Positions 1 to 5,322 of a stretch of 7,121 nt of DNA are shown here, piece after piece. The notes under the pieces were generated by a model, which was given only the letters and a program-made list of their open reading frames with translations, had not been told where the DNA came from and did no database searches. The position numbers and the translations under genes were made by a program. This DNA comes from Burkholderiales bacterium (GTDB taxonomy: Bacteria; Pseudomonadota; Gammaproteobacteria; Burkholderiales; SG8-39): positions 1 through 7,121 of the forward strand of contig JADGRR010000140.1 of NCBI GenBank assembly GCA_017880745.1. The letters are read 5' to 3'. Positions within the stretch are counted from its first letter, which is position 1. Every line of letters starts with the position of its first letter.

Positions 1-68
1 TGGGCGGCCTGCTCGACCTCGCCTTCACGTTCGAGCGTCCGTGCAATCAGGCCAGGGATCAGGCGTAA
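1..68 (+). CDS. Possible 3' end of an unidentified gene (5' part outside window)
   Basis: The frame starting at base 3 is open from the window edge and ends in TAA at 66-68, giving 21 visible residues that finish in NQARDQA. Its base composition by codon position (moderate GC in position 1, low in 2, very high in 3) is the usual pattern of coding DNA in GC-rich bacteria. The gene would converge on the FecR-protein gene, which stops at 119, leaving a gap of about 50 bases with no clear terminator hairpin. The opposite strand is also open here (codons from about 119 down to the edge) but has no good start codon and a less typical composition. The fragment is too short to name a family. Confidence 0.3.
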   Translation, partial: GGLLDLAFTFERPCNQARDQA

Positions 69-118
69 ATCGGCCACCAGCTGCCTGCGGGTCTTTTCGT
101 CGATGCAATAATTTCCCT

Positions 119-3100
119 CTATGGGCGGCGAAACGCAGCCACACCGGATGTGATGGATGCGTTTGCACCCAGCTTCTGCAGTGAGTACATCATTGCCGCG
201 CCGGTCGCTCCCGCGCCGGTAAAACCGCCGAGAATAGTGCCCTGATGCGTCGTGCCGCAGGTTCCGGTGCAAGTTACCGTCAGCGGCGCTGGCAAATCCG
301 GGCCGGCGGCAAATACGGTGCGCTGAATTATGGGCACCGCGCTTGCGCTGGCCCCCAAGGAAGCGCCCGCGATGGTTACCTGTACACCCAGATCGACCGT
401 TTGCGCGGTGAAGTTGGCATTGAGCGTTGCGGAATTAAGCACGCCAATATTGCCCAAATTGTCTGTCGGCAAGGTATTTCCGGCTTTCACATAGCTAAAT
501 GTCCCGGAAAGCGGCAACGTTACCGCAGCGGTCTCGAGCGGCCCGGCTACCCAGTGCAGGCTTCCTGCGAGCGGCAACGTCTTGACCGTTCCGTCGGCCC
601 GATTCGTGACACTTATGCTGCCCCCGGCCCAACGCCCCCAACTGATGCCGGTAACCGGATCGCTGCCGCTATCGGTCAGCACGCTGGTGCCGCTGGACAG
701 AGAATGCGATGCATCATTTGAGCCCTTGTTGTTGACTTGATTCATGTCAAATTGGGTCACGTTGCCCGCCGCGTCGGTCAGCATCCGCGTCGGATTATTT
801 ACATAAAAACCGAGTACGGGCTGCGTTATGATCGAGGTTGGATCGGTGCCGGACATCAGCACTGCACGGTGCGGAGTTGCAACATCGCTCGTCGAGCCAG
901 CGAACGCCGCTACCCCGTTCACTTGTTCACCTCTCGTCCCCACCTGGCCGAAGAGGTCATAACTCAAGATCGCACCGTTCAGACCCGTGCCGGTCAACTG
1001 ACCCGATACGTTGCCGTTGCCGGGTGTAGTGCCATCGACGGTTACCGTCAGCAGGCCCCGACCGGATCCGGTCCCCGGGCCCGACCCGGATCCGCTAGCG
1101 CTTGTTCCGTTAAAGTTTGAAACCTGGAACGTCGCCCCGCCGATGCCGCTGCTGCCGTTCAGCACCGCTTCGTTGCCCGGCAAGGTCTTGGCATTCCAGC
1201 GGTGCAGCGTGGGCGTGGCCGCCGTATCGTTGACTGACAAGTCAATGTTGATGCCCACCACCTGCCGGGTGAAATCGACCGTGAGTGAAGTCGTATTCAG
1301 CACCGTCCCCAGACCCCCAATGCCGTTGGTCACCATGCCGCCATCGAAGGCAAAGGCCTTGGTGCCGATCAGCGCATTGGGCAGGAACAGCGGACCGGCT
1401 TCCGGCCCGGTAATCCAGTGAGGACTAGCCGCATTGATAGATGTACCCGAGGTGTTGGTGATGCTGCCTGCATCCCAGGTGCCGAAATAGACGCCGGTCG
1501 GCGCAGCGGCTGTGGTCGCGTTGGTGGCCGGCGTGACGGTGCAAGTCGTACAGGCTACCGTCGTCGAACTAAAACCGTTGGCCGGAACCGTCGAGTTGCC
1601 CGTACTATAACCAGTCAGCAGGTTGCCGCTGGTCGTGATGGCATCAACCAGTTGAATGCCGCCGGAATCGGCCACGAAAAATTTCCCGGGGGCGGCCGTG
1701 GGGTTGTTGGGGACCGTACGAGTAGGATCGCGTGCAAAGGCAGCATGGCCGACGATGTCCCCGCCGGCATCGCTATTGTCCCCCAAGTTGTATGACAGGA
1801 TTGCACCAGCGTAATTCTGGCCGGTGAAGGCGCCGCTCAGAGAACCGAAGCAAGTCGGGCATGCGACGGGCGTCGTCCCTGCTCCCATCAAGACAGTCAG
1901 GTTATTGCTGACGCCCCCAGAGAAGGAACTAGCGAAGAATTGGTTACTGAACAAGGGAACTGGGGTCAGCGTAGCGGCTGACCAAGCCTGCCGCCCGACG
2001 GTCAGGGCAACGCTTGCAGTGGCCGTCTGGTTGGTGAAGTTCGCGCTGAGGGAGGCGCTGGTCAGGGTGCCGCTTTGTCCGGACTGTCTGTCGACAGGCG
2101 CCGTGCTGCCGTCCACCGTATAGCTGAACGTGCCGGTGAGCGGCACCCCATTATCGAGATACCCCTGCGGCCCATACATCCAGGTAGTCGGCTCGCCCGA
2201 ATTCGGTCCCAGCGGACCCGTGTTAGTGTTTGTCAGCGCGGTAGCGCTGGTCCAGCGACCGAACTGGACACCAGTAGTGGCAAAAGAAGTTGCATTAGCC
2301 GTTACCGGTGTGTTCCCACCTATCACAGAAGCGCCATGGGATCCGCCGCCACCAATCTCCCGCGCAATGAAGGACGTCAGTCCGCCGCCGGTAAAAGTCA
2401 GATCGGCGGGCGCCACCAAGTTATTCCCGAACGACGACCCGAACGGTGTTGCAACCTCGATCTCGATGTTGCTCGGTGCGTAAGCCGCAAACGGACCTCC
2501 AGTCGGAACGGGCGGCACCGGTGGCGTTACCGGTGGCGTTACCGGAACTACCGTCGGTGCCTGCGTTATCGGCGTTGTGGTTCCGCTCGAGGTTGTCTGC
2601 GTCAGCGTCGTCGTATTCAAGGTCGAGCCGTCCGCGCCCGTTGCCGTTATCGCGACGACCGGCGCCACCGTCGCCGGGGCGGCGGCTACGGGTGCCGCTG
2701 CCGGCGCTGCGCTGACAGTGCTCGTCGGATCGACAACCGCCGTGTCCCGCGTCTGCGCGGTTGGCTCCGCCGCTTTCTCCCCGGGTGCCGAGGCCTTCTG
2801 CGGTCCCGGCGCGGGTGTGGGCTTGTAGAAAGGCGGTATTCTCGGCAAGATCACGGGCGCCGCCCTGGACACGGGCGCGAATCCCACCTGGTTGCGGTGA
2901 ATGTCGATGCTGCCCGCATCGGAGCGGATATAGGCGATCCCGACGTTGACCTTGTCGTAGGTGCCGGCTTCGGCAATGGCGACCTGTCCCGGCCGGGGCG
3001 CAAGGATTACCATGGGTTCATGGTCGGTGCCGCGGATGCCGATCGTGGCGGTTTCGGTTTTTATCAGGTAATTCTGCTTGTTGGTGCGGCCGATGACGCC

Positions 3101-3457
3101 GGTGATGGTGCGGAAACCGCCCTGCAACAGCGAAACGACTGCGTTCTCGCTGCCGTCTTCCTTGCCGCTGTAACGATAGGTGTCGAATCCCATATCGGTG
3201 TTGGGACGAACCGCAATGAATCCGCCATCCACCATTTTGATTTGAGCCGAGGCGCCAGCCGCCGTGACTACCCGGTCGCCTTCATTGATTTCCGCGCCCT
3301 TTTGCAAGGCCCGCGTCTCGCCGGCCCGGGTGATGAGCTTTACATCGCCGATTACGAACTGCACATTGCCGGCCGCGCCGAGGGCAGCGCCGGCATACGC
3401 GGCGAACAGCAGCAGAACGGGAAGTGCCTTTAGCGGATTTTTCCAGGAACACGGCAT
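119..3457 (-). CDS. Exported FecR-domain protein with three tandem TbpB-like beta modules (candidate Slam-type cargo)
   Basis: The 1112-residue protein starts at ATG 3457, which has GGGAG eight bases upstream; a TTG six codons earlier is less likely. Residues 1-28 form a Sec signal peptide (Lys, hydrophobic run, AALGA/A). There is no lipobox cysteine, so a soluble exported protein is predicted. Residues about 31-150 match the FecR domain: EGDRV near 59-63, VDGG near 76-79, and ATIGIRGTDHEP near 137-148. In classical FecR this domain belongs to a membrane signal transducer; no transmembrane anchor follows here. Residues about 199-324 are a Pro/Ala/Thr-rich linker with a PVTPPVTPPVPP run. The remainder, 323-1112, consists of three diverged modules, each with FG-x-W, a W-x-x-GP motif, a strand like LxANFTxQ, a G-x-FTG segment and a terminal G-x-AAF. 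These resemble C-terminal barrel domains of TbpB-like proteins, by my reading only. The gene follows the TPR-barrel gene by 21 bases and is probably co-transcribed with it. An adhesin or other surface protein is the main alternative. Confidence 0.85.
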   Translation of the reverse strand: MPCSWKNPLKALPVLLLFAAYAGAALGAAGNVQFVIGDVKLITRAGETRALQKGAEINEGDRVVTAAGASAQIKMVDGGFIAVRPNTDMGFDTYRYSGKEDGSENAVVSLLQGGFRTITGVIGRTNKQNYLIKTETATIGIRGTDHEPMVILAPRPGQVAIAEAGTYDKVNVGIAYIRSDAGSIDIHRNQVGFAPVSRAAPVILPRIPPFYKPTPAPGPQKASAPGEKAAEPTAQTRDTAVVDPTSTVSAAPAAAPVAAAPATVAPVVAITATGADGSTLNTTTLTQTTSSGTTTPITQAPTVVPVTPPVTPPVPPVPTGGPFAAYAPSNIEIEVATPFGSSFGNNLVAPADLTFTGGGLTSFIAREIGGGGSHGASVIGGNTPVTANATSFATTGVQFGRWTSATALTNTNTGPLGPNSGEPTTWMYGPQGYLDNGVPLTGTFSYTVDGSTAPVDRQSGQSGTLTSASLSANFTNQTATASVALTVGRQAWSAATLTPVPLFSNQFFASSFSGGVSNNLTVLMGAGTTPVACPTCFGSLSGAFTGQNYAGAILSYNLGDNSDAGGDIVGHAAFARDPTRTVPNNPTAAPGKFFVADSGGIQLVDAITTSGNLLTGYSTGNSTVPANGFSSTTVACTTCTVTPATNATTAAAPTGVYFGTWDAGSITNTSGTSINAASPHWITGPEAGPLFLPNALIGTKAFAFDGGMVTNGIGGLGTVLNTTSLTVDFTRQVVGINIDLSVNDTAATPTLHRWNAKTLPGNEAVLNGSSGIGGATFQVSNFNGTSASGSGSGPGTGSGRGLLTVTVDGTTPGNGNVSGQLTGTGLNGAILSYDLFGQVGTRGEQVNGVAAFAGSTSDVATPHRAVLMSGTDPTSIITQPVLGFYVNNPTRMLTDAAGNVTQFDMNQVNNKGSNDASHSLSSGTSVLTDSGSDPVTGISWGRWAGGSISVTNRADGTVKTLPLAGSLHWVAGPLETAAVTLPLSGTFSYVKAGNTLPTDNLGNIGVLNSATLNANFTAQTVDLGVQVTIAGASLGASASAVPIIQRTVFAAGPDLPAPLTVTCTGTCGTTHQGTILGGFTGAGATGAAMMYSLQKLGANASITSGVAAFRRP
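122..901 (-). repeat. Protein-level repeat unit 3 of the FecR-domain protein (C-terminal)
   Basis: This codes for residues about 853-1112. It has WGRW (940-943), HWVAGP (968-973), LPLSGTFSY, the strand TLNANFTAQTVDLGVQVTI, a CTGTC pair (1063-1067), GTILGGFTG, AAMMYSL and a closing GVAAF (1105-1109), followed only by RRP and the stop. Ending the protein almost at the AAF motif is what a module that closes a beta-barrel would do. There is no PEP-CTERM or LPXTG-like sorting tail. Confidence 0.75.
902..1735 (-). repeat. Protein-level repeat unit 2 of the FecR-domain protein
   Basis: This codes for residues about 575-852. It contains a CTTC pair (636-639) in the lead-in, then FGTW (658-661), HWITGP (680-685), the strand SLTVDFTRQVVGINIDLSV, GQLTGTG, GAILSYDL and a closing GVAAF (848-852). 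It is the longest copy because of a Gly/Ser-rich insertion (GTSASGSGSGPGTGSGRG, about residues 784-801). The DNA under this insertion carries two GGATCC words in a locally repetitive stretch around 1065-1095. Confidence 0.75.
1736..2491 (-). repeat. Protein-level repeat unit 1 of the FecR-domain protein
   Basis: This codes for residues about 323-574. A Gly-rich lead-in is followed by FGRW (399-402), TWMYGP (425-430), LTGTFSYTVDG, the strand LSANFTNQTATASVALTV, a CPTC pair (533-536), GSLSGAFTG, AILSYNL and a closing GHAAF (570-574). The same ordered motifs recur in units 2 and 3. The copies have diverged strongly in DNA and protein, so this is an old duplication rather than a recent array. Confidence 0.75.
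2520..2543. repeat. Two perfect 12-base tandem repeats in the proline-rich linker
   Basis: The unit GGTGGCGTTACC occurs twice head to tail (2520-2531 and 2532-2543), with a degenerate third copy on the left. Read on the - strand it encodes the PVTPPVTPP run between the FecR domain and the repeat modules. Being a multiple of three, copy-number change would lengthen or shorten the linker without a frameshift. Confidence 0.8.
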
Positions 3458-3465
3458 GGCGTTCA

Positions 3466-3470
3466 CTCCC
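3466..3470 (-). promoter_or_regulatory. Ribosome binding site deciding the start of the FecR-domain protein
   Basis: GGGAG on the - strand ends eight bases before the ATG at 3457. It lies inside the region that would be coding if the upstream TTG (3475) were used, which favours the ATG. The upstream gene stops at 3479-3481, so this site sits in the 21-base gap. Confidence 0.6.
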
Positions 3471-3478
3471 TGCAAGGA

Positions 3479-4828
3479 TTATTTGAAGTCGCGACGAATC
3501 GTGATTGAGACGTCGGTGCGGTCGAACTGGTAAATCACGATATTGGAGTTGTTGCGTATGTACGAGATCTGCGGCCGCAAGGTCCACACTTTGTCGTAGT
3601 GCCAGTTGATGCCGAGATTGGCGTCGTACTGCTTGTCGTCGCGGGTCACCGACTCGGTGGGCGAACTGAATGCGGCATTGGCCAGCTGGTACTTGCTCAA
3701 CTGCGCGCCGAGCCCGGCAAACAACTCGGTTTTTTCATTGAGCTGCACCTGCCCGCCGAGCCGCAAGCCATTAAAGCGCTTGCCGCCGTCGGCGCGTTCG
3801 GGCGCGCGTTCGTCCCCGGTAAACAGGCTGGCTGAAACCAGGCCCTTGCCGTCGTTGACGACGCCCAGCCAGTTGACGCCGTACGTGGATTGGTCGAAGT
3901 CATTGACGCTGATCGTGGGTTCGAAGCGGAAACGCGCGAGCTGTGCAAACGCGCTCACCTGATTGGCGGGGTTGATCAGATGACGCCATTCGGCGTTGAC
4001 ACCGCTGGTGTCGCGGTTGGTCTTGCCGTCCAAGTCATATCTGCCGCCCAGAACGCCCAGGCGCACCACGTTTGCGCCTTCGCCCAAGGCGACGCCCGCC
4101 CGAGCGTCGAAGCTGGTGTAATCAAAGCGGTCCTGGGTGTTGTTGCTGCGAGTGTGGACGTCAGCGCCGGCATAAAGGCCAAACGTCGAAGTGGCCTGGT
4201 GGTTGATTTCACCGCCGAACGCGAATCCCAGATAATCGTCGGGAGCCTTAACGCCGGTCGCATTCAAGGTGAAAATCAAGTTGCCCAAAGCCGGCACCGC
4301 AATCTGCGACTGGCTGGTGGCGTAATTGACATTGCTATCGTGGCCGACGCTGGCTTCGATATAGCCCGTAGCCTTGGTTTTCTTCGCGCTTTCCTGTTTC
4401 TCGATCGCGGCCAGGTAGTTGTCGATGGTTGCCCTGGCGGCCGGCGGAGGGTTCTGCGTCAGCACGGTTTCGAATTCGGTTTTGGCGCGGGTAAAGTCGC
4501 CCAACTGAAAGTAGGCGCGCCCCATGTCTATCCTCGCGCCGGCAAAATTGGGATCGACTGCCAGGACGCGCTCGAACGCGAGCGTGGCTTTGTCCGGCTT
4601 GCCGCTGTCGAGGGCGGCTATGCCCAAGAGATAGTCGAACTTGATGTTGCCGGATTGCTCGAACTCGAGTGGTTCGAGCAGGGAGTAGGCCTCGGCGGCT
4701 TTGCCCTGTTTCATCAGAGCGTCCGCTTTTTCCAGATCGAGGTCCGCGGCAAGCGCGCCATTCCCCGTCACCCACAAACAGAAACCGAAAGCCAGCAGCA
4801 ACCGTTTGACTGAAAATATATTCGCCAT
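3479..4828 (-). CDS. Slam-like TPR and outer-membrane beta-barrel protein
   Basis: The 449-residue protein starts at ATG 4828 with GGGGAG ten bases upstream. The frame stays open for 48 more codons, but only this start places a proper signal peptide first: residues 1-27, with KR, a hydrophobic core and GALA/A. Residues about 31-128 form two to three TPR helical pairs, with YLLGIAALDSGKPDKA near 66-81 and ARIDMGRAYFQLGDFTRA near 98-115. A charged linker (EKQESAKKTK) leads at about 153 to a barrel-like half of alternating, aromatic-rich strands. It opens with GYIEASVGHDSNVN (155-168), a type of motif seen at the barrel start in Slam/DUF560 proteins. Slam proteins move cargo with TbpB-like barrels across the outer membrane, and the gene directly downstream encodes a candidate. 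The protein ends RRDFK rather than in a terminal phenylalanine. It could instead be another TPR-porin, for example in polysaccharide export. Confidence 0.75.
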   Translation of the reverse strand: MANIFSVKRLLLAFGFCLWVTGNGALAADLDLEKADALMKQGKAAEAYSLLEPLEFEQSGNIKFDYLLGIAALDSGKPDKATLAFERVLAVDPNFAGARIDMGRAYFQLGDFTRAKTEFETVLTQNPPPAARATIDNYLAAIEKQESAKKTKATGYIEASVGHDSNVNYATSQSQIAVPALGNLIFTLNATGVKAPDDYLGFAFGGEINHQATSTFGLYAGADVHTRSNNTQDRFDYTSFDARAGVALGEGANVVRLGVLGGRYDLDGKTNRDTSGVNAEWRHLINPANQVSAFAQLARFRFEPTISVNDFDQSTYGVNWLGVVNDGKGLVSASLFTGDERAPERADGGKRFNGLRLGGQVQLNEKTELFAGLGAQLSKYQLANAAFSSPTESVTRDDKQYDANLGINWHYDKVWTLRPQISYIRNNSNIVIYQFDRTDVSITIRRDFK

Positions 4829-4838
4829 GAATTTCTTA

Positions 4839-4844
4839 CTCCCC
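4839..4844 (-). promoter_or_regulatory. Ribosome binding site of the TPR-barrel gene
   Basis: GGGGAG on the - strand lies ten bases before the ATG at 4828. It is the only strong purine-rich match near a start codon in this open frame. With the signal peptide beginning at the same ATG, it fixes the start and argues against the longer reading up to 4972. Confidence 0.55.
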
Positions 4845-4953
4845 AAGCTTGGTCTCGAACGGGTTGAGAAGACTCTTGTTTTCTTAGCGGCGACAATGGG
4901 CTCGCATTGGGCAACGCAATTGGCAACCGGAATGGATGCACCGATTTGCGTGG

Positions 4954-4974
4954 AAATGAGCTCTGATCTCATTT
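4954..4974. promoter_or_regulatory. Inverted repeat followed by a T run (operator or weak terminator)
   Basis: AAATGAG and CTCATTT form a perfect seven-base dyad around a seven-base centre, and T's continue to 4977 on the + strand. Read on the + strand it resembles a small intrinsic terminator, though the stem has only three G-C pairs. On the - strand it lies in the leader of the TPR-barrel gene, so it may instead be a protein-binding dyad. No + strand gene is known to end here. Confidence 0.3.
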
Positions 4975-5071
4975 TTTGGTGGCCTCTGTTATTTTATTTA
5001 CAGTTGAATTTAGCATACTTTTCGTTCATCGAGTAAATCGCCGCTGCTTCCAACAGGACGCAGTCCTCCAG

Positions 5072-5077
5072 TATCAT
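5072..5077 (+). promoter_or_regulatory. Candidate -10 element of the tRNA-Leu gene
   Basis: TATCAT matches five of six bases of the sigma-70 -10 consensus and lies 10 bases before the mature tRNA 5' end. The -35 position is poor (TTCCAA about 18 bases upstream). A five-base inverted repeat, AGGAC-GCA-GTCCT (5055-5067), occupies the spacer. Confidence 0.3.
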
Positions 5078-5087
5078 GCGTTTGTCT

Positions 5088-5177
5088 GCCAGGGTGGTGA
5101 AATTGGTATACACAGCGGGCTTAAAACCCGCCGCCGCTAATCACGGCATGCCGGTTCGATTCCGGTCCCTGGCACCA
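5088..5177 (+). tRNA. tRNA-Leu (anticodon UAA), CCA encoded
   Basis: All arms can be folded by eye. The acceptor pairs GCCAGGG (5088-5094) with CCCTGGC (5167-5173), followed by discriminator A and CCA (5175-5177). The D arm is GTG/CAC around a loop containing TTGG. The anticodon stem GCGGG/CCCGC encloses CTTAAAA (5120-5126), putting TAA at 5122-5124. A long variable arm with GCCG/CGGC pairing identifies a class II tRNA, as expected for leucine. The T arm holds GGTTCGATTCC. It decodes UUA (and UUG by wobble). No second tRNA or integrase lies beside it, so I see no sign of its use as an integration site in this window. Confidence 0.96.
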
Positions 5178-5281
5178 CATCCTGTTCGCGTGCCGTGCGC
5201 ATCGCGCTGTCGCGGATATCGCCAGCCTCAGATCGAGGCATTGCGCTTGGCGTATGCTCCACGCGAATAACAATGGGCCCC

Positions 5282-5295
5282 TTGAGCTAGATCAA
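5282..5295. promoter_or_regulatory. FNR/Anr-like dyad upstream of the ligase gene
   Basis: TTGAG-CTAG-ATCAA matches the FNR/Anr consensus TTGAT-N4-ATCAA at nine of ten defined bases. It is centred about 34 bases before the GTG start. A class II activator position (-41.5) would place the transcript start about 7 bases inside the gene. It therefore fits repression or a chance match better than activation from this site, unless the true start codon is further downstream. Confidence 0.3.
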
Positions 5296-5322
5296 ATACG
5301 AATAAGAAATAGCGGATAGTTA

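Larger units (their letters stand above)
4829..5087. other. Divergent intergenic region with AT-rich promoter zone
   Basis: These 259 bases separate the - strand TPR/FecR unit from the + strand tRNA gene. The segment 4971-5038 is much richer in A and T than its surroundings and is the likely promoter area of the - strand unit. TAAAAT at 4996-4991 on the - strand is a fair -10 hexamer, but I see no good -35 partner at 16-18 bases. Transcription from there would give a leader of about 150 bases. A near-direct repeat (ATTGGGCAAC and ATTGGCAAC, about 4909-4927) and a dyad at 4954-4974 lie inside this leader. I see no protein gene here. Confidence 0.45.

Noticed and set aside
2075..3433. Long + strand open frame of 452 codons antisense to the FecR-domain protein
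   Set aside because: Its translation is extremely rich in Arg, Gly and Cys with no recognisable domain, and the opposite strand encodes a clear signal peptide and FecR domain. It is a by-product of high GC content.
3890..4813. + strand open frame of 307 codons antisense to the TPR-barrel gene
   Set aside because: It mirrors the codons of a convincing TPR and barrel protein on the other strand. It has no ribosome site or domain that I recognise.
4829..4972. Longer N terminus for the TPR-barrel protein
   Set aside because: The extra 48 codons would place an unrelated segment before a good signal peptide, and the internal ATG at 4828 has the better ribosome site.
4701..5036. Small + strand open frame of 111 codons across the start of the TPR-barrel gene
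   Set aside because: It spans the start region of a gene on the other strand and the AT-rich promoter zone, and its translation has no recognisable domain.
5076..5270. Small + strand open frame of 64 codons
   Set aside because: It runs through the tRNA-Leu gene and has no coding features.
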